From Bacteroidota bacterium (GTDB lineage Bacteria; Bacteroidota; Bacteroidia; Chitinophagales; Chitinophagaceae), in contig CANGQJ010000003.1 in the NCBI GenBank assembly GCA_947456625.1, forward strand, positions 62,001 through 126,000: 64,000 nucleotides of DNA, in the 5' to 3' direction. How positions within the stretch are numbered: position 1 is the first letter of the stretch; every line of letters begins with the position of its first letter. Positions 19,383 to 29,517 of the stretch are shown piece after piece. The translations under genes were made by a program, and so were the position numbers. Below the pieces are notes generated by a model. The model saw only the letters and a list, made by a program, of their open reading frames with translations. It had not been told where the DNA came from and did no database searches.

Positions 19383-19580
19383 TTTAATTTTTTTTATTTT
19401 CAGGTGCGAAACTACGATTTTTAAAGCTAAGAAGTGAGTAAGGTTAAGCCTAAAATAACAACTACTCGTAAGTGACTGATAATCAAAAAACTAACAAAAA
19501 TTAAGATTTTTTGAAAATATTAGTGAGTTTTAAAGGTAAATTGGAGTAATTTTGTAGCATAAATCAAGCAATTTTATATC
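19383..19580. promoter_or_regulatory. Divergent promoter region (PfkB kinase / TetR regulator)
   Basis: A 198-base non-coding gap between divergent starts. TAATTTTG at 19547-19554 fits the Bacteroidota -7 consensus TAnnTTTG and lies 26 bases before the TetR ATG. On the minus strand TAGTTTCG, a one-mismatch version, precedes the kinase start. No clear palindromic TetR operator was found. Confidence 0.5.
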
Positions 19581-20177
19581 ATGGCTAGAATTAAAACCGA
19601 AAAAAATTTATCTCGCAAAGACGTAATTGTTAGCAAAGCAGCTACTTTATTTAGAGAAAAAGGATACAAGGCAGCAAGCATGCGAGACTTAGCAGAGTCG
19701 GTGGGTGTAGAGGCTGCAAGTTTGTACAATCACATCAAATCCAAAAGTGAATTATTGCACGAATTGGTATTTAGTGTTGCCAATAAATTTGTTTTAAAAT
19801 TAGACGAGATTGAATCGGAGCCAATTAGCTCGCTTCAAAAAATGGAAAAGATTTTAAGATTCCATATCAGTGAAATGATCAATCATTATGAGGAAGTATA
19901 TGTAAGCGACCGTGAATGGAAACATTTATCTGACCCATACTTATCTAATTACCAAAATCAGCGCAGAGTATATCGTAAAAGATTAGCTGCATTAATTGAA
20001 GAAGGAATTAGAATCAAAGAAATTAAAGCCATAGACGCTCCTACTGTTGTATTAATATTTTTACACGCTGTTAGTGGAATTGAAAGTTGGCACCGTTCAA
20101 CAAAAAAAATTACTGCTGAGGAATTAGAGCAAAACATGGTAGCCATTTTAATTGATGGTTTAAAAGCAAATAAATAG
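19581..20177 (+). CDS. TetR/AcrR family transcriptional regulator
   Basis: An N-terminal TetR helix-turn-helix domain is evident (AATLFREKGYKAASMRDLAESVGVEAASLYNHIKSKSELL, residues about 18-60). The C-terminal ligand domain is helical and unremarkable. At 198 residues it is standard. It is followed 26 bases later by obg, which has its own promoter box. The regulated genes and ligand cannot be inferred. Confidence 0.92.
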   Translation: MARIKTEKNLSRKDVIVSKAATLFREKGYKAASMRDLAESVGVEAASLYNHIKSKSELLHELVFSVANKFVLKLDEIESEPISSLQKMEKILRFHISEMINHYEEVYVSDREWKHLSDPYLSNYQNQRRVYRKRLAALIEEGIRIKEIKAIDAPTVVLIFLHAVSGIESWHRSTKKITAEELEQNMVAILIDGLKANK

Positions 20178-20179
20178 AT

Positions 20180-20187
20180 TAACTTTG
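20180..20187 (+). promoter_or_regulatory. Predicted -7 promoter box for obg
   Basis: TAACTTTG matches the Bacteroidota TAnnTTTG element and lies 16 bases before the GTG start of obg, within the gap after the TetR gene. The -33 element is not obvious. Confidence 0.5.
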
Positions 20188-20203
20188 TTGTTAATCTTAT
20201 ACC

Positions 20204-21205
20204 GTGTCAGAAAGAAATAATTTCATTGATTACATCAGAATTTTTGCCCATAGTGGTCATGGCGGAGCTGGTTGCAAGCATTTTTTAAGAAACAAATTAA
20301 CTGCAAAAGGTGGACCCGATGGCGGTGATGGAGGCCGCGGTGGTCATGTAATATTAAGAGGCAATAGTCAACTTTGGACTTTACTGCATTTAAGATATCA
20401 TAAAAATGTAATTGCCGAAAATGGCGAAAACGGAAGTAAAAATAATTGTACCGGTAAGGATGGTAAAGATATTATTATTGAAGTCCCTTTAGGAACCATT
20501 GCAAGAGACGAGGAGACTGGAAAAATTGAAGCCGAAATTTTACATGATGGTCAAGAAATAGTTTGGTTGAAAGGCGGACGTGGTGGCTTAGGAAATAGCA
20601 ATTTTGCTACTGCCACACAACAGGTTCCAGAATATGCACAACCCGGTGAAGATGGAGTTGAAGGTTGGAAACAAATAGAATTAAAAGTTTTAGCAGATGT
20701 TGGATTAGTAGGTTTCCCGAATGCAGGAAAATCTACGTTACTATCATCTATTACTGCAGCAAAACCAAAAATTGCCAATTACGCATTTACTACACTTACA
20801 CCTCAATTGGGCATGGTAGCATATCGTGACAATCGCTCGTTTTGCATTGCCGATTTACCAGGAATTATTGAGGGCGCTGCCGAAGGAAAAGGCCTAGGGC
20901 ACCGCTTTTTAAGACATATTGAACGCAATGCGGTTTTGTTATTTTTAATTCCAGCAGACGCTAACGATCATAAAAAAGAATTCGAAATTTTAAAAAACGA
21001 ACTCAACGAATTTAATCCAGAACTATTACAAAAAGAATTTATCATTGCCATTAGCAAATCCGATTTATTAGATGATGAATTAACTGAAGCAATAGAAAAA
21101 GAATTGCCCGAAAATATTCCGCATATATTTATCTCCTCTGCCATTAATAAAAATTTAGTTGAGCTTAAGGACATGCTTTGGAATGCTTTAAATAAACCTA
21201 TTTAA
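20204..21205 (+). CDS. obg: GTPase Obg (CgtA), ribosome assembly
   Basis: Essential 50S-associated GTPase. The Gly-rich Obg fold fills the N-terminus ([25 protein letters not shown]), then the G domain: G1 [11 protein letters not shown]2 in TTLTPQLG, G3 [17 protein letters not shown]4 around SKSD, G5 SSA. Start is a GTG at 20204, the only start compatible with the Obg fold beginning [12 protein letters not shown]. It ends with a strong terminator. Confidence 0.96.
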   Translation: MSERNNFIDYIRIFAHSGHGGAGCKHFLRNKLTAKGGPDGGDGGRGGHVILRGNSQLWTLLHLRYHKNVIAENGENGSKNNCTGKDGKDIIIEVPLGTIARDEETGKIEAEILHDGQEIVWLKGGRGGLGNSNFATATQQVPEYAQPGEDGVEGWKQIELKVLADVGLVGFPNAGKSTLLSSITAAKPKIANYAFTTLTPQLGMVAYRDNRSFCIADLPGIIEGAAEGKGLGHRFLRHIERNAVLLFLIPADANDHKKEFEILKNELNEFNPELLQKEFIIAISKSDLLDDELTEAIEKELPENIPHIFISSAINKNLVELKDMLWNALNKPI

Positions 21206-21226
21206 TATAATTTTATCTACCTATTT

Positions 21227-21256
21227 AGCGCGTCAAAGTTGACGCGCTTTTTTTAT
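21227..21256 (+). terminator. Rho-independent terminator of obg
   Basis: AGCGCGTC aaagtt GACGCGCT (21227-21248) followed by seven T. It is a GC-rich stem in an AT-rich region, about 20 bases after the obg stop. Confidence 0.92.
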
Positions 21257-21272
21257 TATTTAAAAACAATAA

Positions 21273-21302
21273 AAAAAGCCTCCGAAATTTCGGAGGCTTT
21301 TT
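21273..21302. terminator. Bidirectional terminator, serving typA
   Basis: A perfect 30-base palindrome AAAAAGCCTCCGAAA/TTTCGGAGGCTTTTT, with T runs in both directions; 22 bases past the typA stop on the minus strand. Confidence 0.92.
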
Positions 21303-21324
21303 ACTAGCTAATATTTTGTAAATA

Positions 21325-23127
21325 CTAATTGTTATTTGACTTGGCAGCTTTGCTACGTTCATTTTCATCCAACATTGACTTACGCATACGAACCGACTTT
21401 GGAGTCACTTCAATACACTCATCAAATTGAATATACTCCATACACTCTTCCAACGTGAACTGAATTTTTGGAGTGATACGAACGCTATCATCAGATCCAC
21501 TAGCACGGTGGTTGGTTAATTTTTTCATCTCCACTGCGTTGATATTTAAATCACCTGGCTTAATGTGTTCTGCTAAAATTTGACCTGCATATACTTCCTC
21601 ACCTGGCTCAATAAAGAAACGACCTCTGTCTTGTAATTTATCAATTGAATATGCAGTTGTTGTACCACCACCTTTTGCAACCAATACGCCATTGCTTCTT
21701 CCAGGAATTTGACCTTTCCAAGGCTTGTATTCGTTAAAACGGTGCGCCATTACAGCTTCACCAGCAGTTTGCGTTAACATTTGAGAACGTAAACCAATTA
21801 ATCCTCTTGAAGGAATATCAAATTCTAAATGCTGCATGGTACCCTTAGATTCCATAATTAACATCTCCCCTTTCTTTTGGGTTACTAAGTCAATTACTTT
21901 ACCACTAAATTCACTTGGTACATCTACCACCAATATTTCAAAAGGCTCATTCTTTTTGCCATCAATTTCTTTAACTAAAACTTGTGGGTTACCTACTGTT
22001 AATTCATAACCTTCACGACGCATAGTTTCAACCAATACACCCAAGTGCAAGATACCACGACCGTAAACCAAGAAACTATCAGCACTATCTGTTTCCTCAA
22101 CACGCAATGCAAGGTTCTTTTCGGTTTCTTTAATTAAACGATCACGAATGTGACGAGAAGTTACAAACTTACCTTCCTTACCAAAGAAAGGAGAGTTGTT
22201 AATACTAAATGTCATACTCATGGTAGGTTCGTCTACACTAATAATTGGTAAAGCTTCTGGGTTTTCAGGATCTGCAATGGTATCACCAATATTAAACTCT
22301 TCTAACCCAACTACAGCACATAAGTCACCAGAAACTACTTCGGTTACTTTACGCTTACCCATTCCTTCAAATACGTATAATTCTTTTACTTTATTCTTTT
22401 TAATACTACCATCGGCTTGCACCAACACAATATTTTGACCTTCCTTAATAGTTCCTCTTTCTACTTTACCAATGGCAATACGACCTAAGAAAGTAGAATA
22501 GTCTAATGAAGTAATTTGCATTTGCGTATGCCCTTCCTTCACATCTGGACCTGGTACATATTTTAAGATACCATCCATTAAAGGAGTGATGTCTTCACAT
22601 TGCGTTAAGCTATCATTAAACCAACCATTTTTACCACTACCATAAAAAGTAGGGAAGTTTAATTGATCTTCTGTTGCATCTAAGTTGAAGAATAATTCAA
22701 AAACGGCATCGTGCACTTCGTCAGGACGACAGTTTTCTTTATCTACTTTATTAATGATTACAATTGGTTTTAAATTTAATTGCAATGCTTTTTGTAATAC
22801 AAAACGTGTTTGTGGCATTGGACCTTCAAATGCATCCACTAACAAGCAAACACCGTCGGCCATTTTTAACACACGCTCTACTTCACCACCAAAGTCAGAG
22901 TGACCTGGAGTATCAATTACGTTAATTTTAACGCCTTTATATGTTACAGAAGCGTTTTTACTTAAGATAGTAATTCCTCTTTCACGCTCTAATTCGTTGC
23001 TATCCATGATAAGATCACCAGTCTCTTGGTTATCTCTGAATACCTTAGTTGCGTGTAAAATTTTGTCCACCAAAGTTGTTTTACCGTGGTCAACGTGCGC
23101 GATAATTGCAATGTTTCTTATTTCCAT
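21325..23127 (-). CDS. typA: Translational GTPase TypA/BipA
   Basis: A ribosome-binding GTPase active in stress and in assembly of the large subunit. G1 AHVDHGKTTL, G2 RERGITI, G3 DTPGHSDFGGEVERVL, G4 NKVDKE are all at expected places, followed by EF-Tu domain 2, EF-G domains III and V (GRGILHLGVLVETMRREGYE, PSRGLIGLRSQMLT) and the TypA-specific C-terminus (KLTNHRASGSDD). Length of 600 residues is typical. Confidence 0.97.
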   Translation of the reverse strand: MEIRNIAIIAHVDHGKTTLVDKILHATKVFRDNQETGDLIMDSNELERERGITILSKNASVTYKGVKINVIDTPGHSDFGGEVERVLKMADGVCLLVDAFEGPMPQTRFVLQKALQLNLKPIVIINKVDKENCRPDEVHDAVFELFFNLDATEDQLNFPTFYGSGKNGWFNDSLTQCEDITPLMDGILKYVPGPDVKEGHTQMQITSLDYSTFLGRIAIGKVERGTIKEGQNIVLVQADGSIKKNKVKELYVFEGMGKRKVTEVVSGDLCAVVGLEEFNIGDTIADPENPEALPIISVDEPTMSMTFSINNSPFFGKEGKFVTSRHIRDRLIKETEKNLALRVEETDSADSFLVYGRGILHLGVLVETMRREGYELTVGNPQVLVKEIDGKKNEPFEILVVDVPSEFSGKVIDLVTQKKGEMLIMESKGTMQHLEFDIPSRGLIGLRSQMLTQTAGEAVMAHRFNEYKPWKGQIPGRSNGVLVAKGGGTTTAYSIDKLQDRGRFFIEPGEEVYAGQILAEHIKPGDLNINAVEMKKLTNHRASGSDDSVRITPKIQFTLEECMEYIQFDECIEVTPKSVRMRKSMLDENERSKAAKSNNN

Positions 23128-23144
23128 GTACTGTTTTGAGGCTG

Positions 23145-23152
23145 CAAAGGTA
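23145..23152 (-). promoter_or_regulatory. Predicted -7 promoter box for typA
   Basis: TACCTTTG on the minus strand, 17 bases before the typA ATG, fits TAnnTTTG. A T-rich TTTTG tract lies upstream at a somewhat long spacing of about 24 bases. Confidence 0.55.
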
Positions 23153-23203
23153 CGCCGTTTACAGTCCTAAAAAAAACAAAAGGAAAAAAAGGAGTGAATA
23201 GAT

Positions 23204-24292
23204 TTACACTCTGATATATATTTTATATTTATTTAATATATAACCCAATAACCAGCAAACCAACATAAAACTTAGCGCAAAGGCTAAAGATGCCCAATAA
23301 GGGGCAAAATGGGAGAATCCGTGCTCATAAATCCACTCAAATAGGGACTTATCCCCTATGTCTATCATATTTAGGGTCATGGCCAGTAGCTCTGAAAACA
23401 AATATATAACCAAGGGGTTTTTGCCAAAAATTTCAAAAAAGCCCGAAAACTGCAATTGTCTTTGTAGTTCAATGCGGTAAATAATGGTGCCAATAATTAC
23501 CATGTCTAGTCCCACCGTGAGCATCACAAAACTACTAGACCATAATTTTTTATTAATTGGAAACTGATAATTCCACATGAATCCTAAAAATATAAAGCCA
23601 GCTCCCCACATTAATAAATGAGTAAGTCCTTCATAGGTCTTTCCTTTTTCTTGAATAAACTTTCCAACTCTAAATCCAATTAATACATTCACAATAGCTG
23701 GCAGGGTGCTAAGCCATCCTTCTGGATCAAAAGCAATGCCTTCGCCATGATACATATGCGAATCACCCATAAACCATTTGTCAAATAAAATACCTGCATT
23801 ACCTGTCATTGTTAACTCTTGGCCAGGCATTCCAAAATGCAAACTTAAATACCAATACAACAATAATAAAATTGCCGAAAGCACCATTACTACACGCTCA
23901 TGCATATAATGTACAATAATAGAACCAATACCATAACAAAGTGCAATGCGTTGTAATACGCCTAAAATGCGGGTATCATTAATGGACTTAGTAAAAGGAA
24001 ACCAATACATTAAATACCCTAATAAAAATATAAGCGCAGTGCGTTTTAAGATTTTAAAAATTACAGTAGTGTTAGTTAATTTTTCCCATTTTGGAAGTAC
24101 AAAACTCATTGCATTCCCAACTGCAAATAAAAAGGAAGGGAACACCAAATCAGTAGGTGTAAAGCCATTCCAATGTGCATGTAAAAAAGGAGCAAATGTA
24201 ACTGCACCATCCCCTGGGGTATTTACAATTATCATTAAACAAATAGTCATACCCCTAAATACATCTAGAGATAAAAATCTTTGATTTGACAT
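23204..24292 (-). CDS. HGSNAT/NagX-like membrane acyltransferase (DUF1624/DUF5009)
   Basis: A polytopic inner-membrane protein of 362 residues with about ten hydrophobic helices, related to heparan-alpha-glucosaminide N-acetyltransferase. The N-terminal family block is clear: RFLSLDVFRGMTICLMIIVNTPGD, followed by GFTPTDLVFPSFLFAVGNAM. Such proteins are thought to move acetyl groups across the membrane onto amino sugars; in Bacteroidota they commonly occur near glycan-processing genes, and a GH130 lipoprotein lies 2 kb away. Substrate not determined. Confidence 0.85.
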   Translation of the reverse strand: MSNQRFLSLDVFRGMTICLMIIVNTPGDGAVTFAPFLHAHWNGFTPTDLVFPSFLFAVGNAMSFVLPKWEKLTNTTVIFKILKRTALIFLLGYLMYWFPFTKSINDTRILGVLQRIALCYGIGSIIVHYMHERVVMVLSAILLLLYWYLSLHFGMPGQELTMTGNAGILFDKWFMGDSHMYHGEGIAFDPEGWLSTLPAIVNVLIGFRVGKFIQEKGKTYEGLTHLLMWGAGFIFLGFMWNYQFPINKKLWSSSFVMLTVGLDMVIIGTIIYRIELQRQLQFSGFFEIFGKNPLVIYLFSELLAMTLNMIDIGDKSLFEWIYEHGFSHFAPYWASLAFALSFMLVCWLLGYILNKYKIYIRV

Positions 24293-24375
24293 AGCATCGT
24301 TTTTAGATAATCAAGGTACGCAAAATATTTTTTATTAAACATTGAATTAGTTAGCTTTAATTAAATATTAAAATT

Positions 24376-25362
24376 ATGCGCGCCTTAAAAATGATAGCAG
24401 TATTTATATTAGTTATAACCCTAGTATATTTTTTGGGATCTCATCCAAAAGCCCCAGTATTTGATACTACGCTTCTTTCTATTGCCGCAAATACCAACTT
24501 GGACAGCTTAGTGGCTGCAGGTGAAGCAAAACATAAATTAAAACCAAATAACCAGGCCAAAATAATTTGGGCGGATAGTGCACATCAAACAACAGAATAT
24601 GCAATTGTTTATTTGCATGGGTTTAGTGCAAGTCAAATGGAAGGCGACCCAGTTCATAAAAACATTGCAAAACAATTTCATTGTAATTTATACTTATCAA
24701 GATTAGCCGAACATGGAATTGATACTACCGAAGACTTAGTAAATTTAACAGCAGAAAATTATTGGGAGTCGGCAAAATGGGCATATGCCATTGGAAAAAA
24801 AATAGGCAAAAAAGTAATTTTAATGAGCACCTCAACTGGTGGAACACTTTCGTTACAACTAGCAGCAGCGTATCCAGAAATTGCAGCGCTAATTATGTAC
24901 TCTCCAAATATTGCTATTAATAATCCTGCAGCACCATTGTTAAACAATCCTTGGGGATTGCAAATTGCAAGAAAAGTAAAAGGAGGTAATTATGCAAATA
25001 TTGATTTTAAAAATAATGATTATCCTAAATATTGGAATACACACTATAGGTTAGAAGCAACCGTTGAATTAGAAAATTTAGTAGAAGCTACCATGAATAA
25101 GGAATTATTTAAAAAAGTACATCAGCCTACTTTAACTCTTTATTATTTTAAAGACGAACAACATCAGGACAATGTAGTTAAGGTAAGTGCCATCCGTGAA
25201 ATGATGTCCGAAATTAGCACCCCAAATCCTTTAAAAAAACAAGTAGCTATTCCTAACGCAGGAAATCATGTTCTTGGTTCTCCAATAGTATCTAAGGATA
25301 TTATAACTGTTGAAAAAGAAACAGCTGCTTTTATGGCTTCGCTATTGCAACAGCAATTTTAG
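24376..25362 (+). CDS. Membrane-anchored alpha/beta hydrolase
   Basis: An N-terminal hydrophobic segment (residues 6-22, IAVFILVITLVYFLG) anchors or exports the protein. The hydrolase core shows YLHGFSASQMEGDP (oxyanion region) and the nucleophile elbow MSTSTGGTLS, a GxSxG variant with Ser replacing the first Gly. A candidate catalytic His is in IPNAGNHVLGSP near the C-terminus. Substrate unknown. The 3' end overlaps the convergent GH130 gene by 32 bases. Confidence 0.8.
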   Translation: MRALKMIAVFILVITLVYFLGSHPKAPVFDTTLLSIAANTNLDSLVAAGEAKHKLKPNNQAKIIWADSAHQTTEYAIVYLHGFSASQMEGDPVHKNIAKQFHCNLYLSRLAEHGIDTTEDLVNLTAENYWESAKWAYAIGKKIGKKVILMSTSTGGTLSLQLAAAYPEIAALIMYSPNIAINNPAAPLLNNPWGLQIARKVKGGNYANIDFKNNDYPKYWNTHYRLEATVELENLVEATMNKELFKKVHQPTLTLYYFKDEQHQDNVVKVSAIREMMSEISTPNPLKKQVAIPNAGNHVLGSPIVSKDIITVEKETAAFMASLLQQQF

Positions 25363-26413
25363 AATCGGCTGTTCCATAATATAAAATCCATTGGTCTTTA
25401 AAATAAACCAGCCCTTCTACAAAGCAAACATTGTTTACTTCTCCTTTTAACTCATAGGGCTTATTGGGATGAATAAAATAATTAGCGTCTCGGTCAAGTA
25501 ATTTATAAGGTTGGTTTTTATCAAACAACGCCCCTGCTGCGGCATAGGTAAACTTAGGTTGAGTTGTATCATTATTATTAGCAGCATTGCTACTATTATA
25601 AATAAGAATTATACCTTTTGAAGTATACAATGCAAATGGACCAGGTTCCACCAACCTACTATCAAAATAACCAGGCCTTGGATTCAAAACGGCAATTAAT
25701 TTTTGGTTTTCACTGTTTTCAACTGCTTCCCAATGTAATAAGTCGGTTGAACTTGCCATAAATAAATTGGTGTCACCAAAATACATCCAGTATTTACCTT
25801 TTATTTTTTTGGCAACCATTTTTTCACCAGCTTGCTCAACTACAATAGCGCCAGACTTGGACCAACTGTTTATATATTTTGAAGATTGCAAAACAGGGCC
25901 TTGTTTTTTCCAATGCAAAAAATCATAAGTAGTTGCAAAACATAGTCTTGCTGTTTTGCCATCATAGGAAGTATAGGTTAATAAATATCCACTATCTGGC
26001 ATGCTAACAATACGTGGGTCTTCTACACCACCTTTCCATTCATATTTTAAAACCGAATCCCTTGTTGGATAAAAAATGGGGTAAGGTTGTTTTTTAAAAT
26101 GAATGCCGTCCTCGCTAATAGCTAAGCCTAAACGTGAGGTCATGGCACTATCCTGTGCTCGATATAATAAAAATACTTTTCCGTCCTTTACAAAAGCAGT
26201 GGGATTTAAAACATTTTTAGATTGCCAGTTAACTTTTTTATTTTGTACAGGGCATAAAAAACTAAAACTAGTATCGGGAAGTAAAATTGGGTTTACGCTA
26301 TCCAATTTTACAAACGTGTTAAAATACCAAGCGGCTTGTTTTTTTTCTTTTTGATCAGAAAAATTACAAGCCGCAAGTAAAAATAATATAGGTAGTAGTT
26401 TTAATTTGTTCAT
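25331..26413 (-). CDS. GH130-like glycosidase/phosphorylase lipoprotein
   Basis: A lipoprotein (lipobox LLAAC, Cys about residue 16) with a five-bladed beta-propeller glycosidase pattern. The blocks NPTAFVKDGKVFLLYRA and GGVEDPRIV with its catalytic-type Asp match GH130, whose members phosphorolyse or hydrolyse beta-mannosides. Later blocks (WMYFGDTNLFMASSTDLLHW, and LVEPGPFAL) fit the same fold. Being exported argues for a hydrolase rather than a phosphorylase (inference). It follows the RND operon after 23 bases on the same strand. Confidence 0.78.
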   Translation of the reverse strand: MNKLKLLPILFLLAACNFSDQKEKKQAAWYFNTFVKLDSVNPILLPDTSFSFLCPVQNKKVNWQSKNVLNPTAFVKDGKVFLLYRAQDSAMTSRLGLAISEDGIHFKKQPYPIFYPTRDSVLKYEWKGGVEDPRIVSMPDSGYLLTYTSYDGKTARLCFATTYDFLHWKKQGPVLQSSKYINSWSKSGAIVVEQAGEKMVAKKIKGKYWMYFGDTNLFMASSTDLLHWEAVENSENQKLIAVLNPRPGYFDSRLVEPGPFALYTSKGIILIYNSSNAANNNDTTQPKFTYAAAGALFDKNQPYKLLDRDANYFIHPNKPYELKGEVNNVCFVEGLVYFKDQWILYYGTADSKIAVAIAKP

Positions 26414-26436
26414 ACTACCAAGTTACATAAATGTTT

Positions 26437-29400
26437 TTATTCAACCGGTTTTCTGTGTTTGCTAGAAACATAAGTATACACCGATGGGATTACAAACAAA
26501 GTTAAAATAAGTGAAAACAATAAACCTCCTACAATTACAGTTCCTAGAGGTTTACGGCTTGTTGCCGCAGCGCCTAAGCTAATTGCAATTGGAAGCGCTC
26601 CTAATGCAGTAGCTAAACTGGTCATTAAAATAGGACGGAATCGTTGCGAAGCTGCTTCTAGTACCGCCTCTCTAATTAAAAGTCCTGCTTCACGTTTTTT
26701 ATTTGCAAACTCCACAATTAAAATACCATTCTTAGTTACTAGACCAATTAACATGATAATACCAATTTGAGAGAATATATTTAAGGTTTGATTAAACAAC
26801 CATAAACAAAGTAGTGCACCAGCAAGTGCTAATGGAACAGTAATCATTATTATAAACGGATCGGTGAAACTTTCAAACTGAGCAGCAAGTACTAAGTAAA
26901 TTAAAATAAGTGCTAATAATAATGCTTGAGAAGTATTAGAAGAGCTTTCTTTAAAGTCTCTACTAGGGCCACTTAATGCAGTTTGAAAACTTTCATCCAA
27001 TTGCTCTTTAGCAATTCGCTCCATTGCTGCAACTCCGTCGCCAATTGTTTTTCCTTCGGCAAGTGAAGCCGAAACTGTAGCAGAGTTAAACCTGTTGTAA
27101 TGGTATAGGTTAGGTGGGTTACTATTTTCCTCTGCTACCAGTACACTTGAGATTGGAATATTCTCACCTTTATTATTACGAACATATATTTTATTAATAT
27201 CGGTTGGCTCGTTGCGTTCTGATCTTGGCACCTGTGTAATAACTTGATACTGGCGATCGTTCATAATAAAGTAAGCCGAGCGTGCTCCACTAAATGCAGC
27301 TTGTAATGCTTGTGCAACATCGGCAGTATTTAAACCTAAATCACGAACACGCATACGGTCAATAGATAAATCCAATTCAGGTTTATTGAACTTTAAGTTT
27401 ACATCCACGTTTTGGAAAGTCTTGTCCTTACGGGCAGTTTCTAAAAACTTAGGAATTGCTTTTTTTATTTTTTGAAAATCTAAATTCTGAATAATAAATT
27501 GAACTGGTAATGAACCTCTAGACATCATACCCACCGATATTGTTTGTTCCTCAATAGCAAATACACGCACGTTTTTAAAACGCTTCATTTTTTTATTAAG
27601 ATCCATTGCCACTTCGGATTGTGTTCTTTTGCGGTCTTGCTTGTCAACTAAACCAATACGACCCGAAGCCGAACTGTTTCCGCTATTACCACCATAACCA
27701 GGAATACTACCCCATGTGAACGCTTGCTCTGGGAAAGAGTCCTGCATAATTTTTACTGCCTTTAATAAATCGCCTTTCATGTCTTCATAACTCGTACCCT
27801 CGGCACCAGTTAAGGTAATTCTAATAGAGCCCTTATCTTCTAAAGGAGCTAATTCACTTTGTATAGTTTTACCAAGTACAACAATTAATCCCACACAAGC
27901 AATTACAATTACCCAAGCAAACCAACGTACTTTTAAAAACTTTGATAATAAATTTTTATAGCCATCTTCAAGGCCTCTAAAGAATGGCTCGGTACGCTCA
28001 TAAAATTTACCATGCGCTCCGTCCTTTCTGTTTAAATACACATTTAATACCGGTGTTATTGTAAGTGATACAAATGCGGAAACTAAAACAGCACCTGCAA
28101 CTACCACTCCAAATTCTTTAAATAAAGAACCTACAAATCCTTGTAAAAATATCACAGGCATAAATACCACAGCGAGCGTAATTGAAGTAGAGATAACGGC
28201 AAAGAAAATTTCTTTACTGCCTTCTCTAGCTGCATCTTTTAAGGAAAGTCCTTCTTCTATTTTTCTAAAAATATTTTCGGTAACCACAATTCCATCATCC
28301 ACCACAAGCCCAGTGGCAAGTACAATAGCAAGTAAGGTTAATACATTAATAGAGAACCCTGCCAAGTACATAATAAAGAAAGTGGCAATTAATGAAATTG
28401 GAATATCTATTAAAGGGCGAATTGCAATTAGCCAGTTTCTGAAGAAGAAAAATATCACCAATACCACTAGCCCAAATGAGATCACAATAGTTTCTCTTAC
28501 TTCCGAAAGTGCTCTTCTTATATTTAAAGTATTATCAATAGGCAATGCAAATTCAATATCCGATTTATTTTGTTTTTTAACTTCTTCTAATCTTTTATAA
28601 AACTCGTCGGCAATTTTAATTTGATTGGCACCTGGTTGAGGCGATATAGTTAACATAACTACTGGCACCCCATTAAAATAAGTACCTTGATCCTCTTGTT
28701 CTGGCCCCAATTCCACTTTTGCAACATCACCTAAACGAACAATCCCATTATCGTCTTGTTTTAAAATAATATTTCTGAAATCAGACTCGGTGGTTAGTCT
28801 TCCCAAGGTTCTAATAACAAATTCAGATTTATTTCCATTAATAGTACCTGCTGGAAGTTCTACGTTTTCTTTGTTAAGCCCAGTTTGAATATCATTAAAT
28901 GCAATTCCATAAGCGTTTAATAAATCGGCATTAGGATAAATACGCATAGACTGGCGCTTACCTCTAATTCCTACATTACTTACTTCGTCAATAGTTTGAA
29001 AGCGTTGTTGTAAAACATTTTCGGCATACTCGGTTAATTCAAGCAACCCTTTTGTTTTACTCCTAACAGTAAGCATGATAATAAAGTCGCTAGCATCTGC
29101 TTTAGAAACTACTGGAGGACTTGGTAAATCCTGAGGTAAAGCCCTCATTGCTTGAGAAACTTTATCACGCACATCATTTGCGGCAGTTTCTAAATTGGCG
29201 CCTAGATTAAATTCAACTGTAATATTTGAATTACCTACCGAGCTTGAAGAATTTATAGTTCTGATTCCAGGAATACCATTAATTCCTTTTTCCAAAGGCT
29301 CGGTAATTTGGCTTTGTATTACTTCGGCATTGGCACCCGTATAAGCTGTTTGAACCGTAATAATGGGCGGGTCAATGGCAGGATATTCTCTTAATGCTAA

Positions 29401-29493
29401 AAAAGAAAAACCAACTAAACCAAAAATAATAATGGCAATATTCATAACCGTTGCAAGCACCGGTCGCTTTAATGAAAGTTCAGATATATTCAT
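26437..29493 (-). CDS. RND efflux transporter permease (AcrB/HAE1 type)
   Basis: A 1018-residue inner-membrane drug/proton antiporter with twelve predicted helices and two large periplasmic loops. The start MNISELSLKRPVLATVMNIAIIIFGLVGF is typical, and the proton-relay Asp pair is present in ATGLVVDDGIVVTENIF (TM4). It starts 24 bases after the adaptor gene, so both are one operon. No TolC-type outer-membrane channel gene is in the window. It probably exports hydrophobic toxins; substrate unknown. Confidence 0.95.
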   Translation of the reverse strand: MNISELSLKRPVLATVMNIAIIIFGLVGFSFLALREYPAIDPPIITVQTAYTGANAEVIQSQITEPLEKGINGIPGIRTINSSSSVGNSNITVEFNLGANLETAANDVRDKVSQAMRALPQDLPSPPVVSKADASDFIIMLTVRSKTKGLLELTEYAENVLQQRFQTIDEVSNVGIRGKRQSMRIYPNADLLNAYGIAFNDIQTGLNKENVELPAGTINGNKSEFVIRTLGRLTTESDFRNIILKQDDNGIVRLGDVAKVELGPEQEDQGTYFNGVPVVMLTISPQPGANQIKIADEFYKRLEEVKKQNKSDIEFALPIDNTLNIRRALSEVRETIVISFGLVVLVIFFFFRNWLIAIRPLIDIPISLIATFFIMYLAGFSINVLTLLAIVLATGLVVDDGIVVTENIFRKIEEGLSLKDAAREGSKEIFFAVISTSITLAVVFMPVIFLQGFVGSLFKEFGVVVAGAVLVSAFVSLTITPVLNVYLNRKDGAHGKFYERTEPFFRGLEDGYKNLLSKFLKVRWFAWVIVIACVGLIVVLGKTIQSELAPLEDKGSIRITLTGAEGTSYEDMKGDLLKAVKIMQDSFPEQAFTWGSIPGYGGNSGNSSASGRIGLVDKQDRKRTQSEVAMDLNKKMKRFKNVRVFAIEEQTISVGMMSRGSLPVQFIIQNLDFQKIKKAIPKFLETARKDKTFQNVDVNLKFNKPELDLSIDRMRVRDLGLNTADVAQALQAAFSGARSAYFIMNDRQYQVITQVPRSERNEPTDINKIYVRNNKGENIPISSVLVAEENSNPPNLYHYNRFNSATVSASLAEGKTIGDGVAAMERIAKEQLDESFQTALSGPSRDFKESSSNTSQALLLALILIYLVLAAQFESFTDPFIIMITVPLALAGALLCLWLFNQTLNIFSQIGIIMLIGLVTKNGILIVEFANKKREAGLLIREAVLEAASQRFRPILMTSLATALGALPIAISLGAAATSRKPLGTVIVGGLLFSLILTLFVIPSVYTYVSSKHRKPVE

Positions 29494-29517
29494 CTAAATA
29501 ACTTAATTTTTAAAAAC

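Noticed and set aside
25331-25362. Frameshift or sequencing error at overlapping 3' ends
   Set aside because: Both proteins have plausible C-termini; the convergent overlap is short and similar ones occur at 33906 and 53250.
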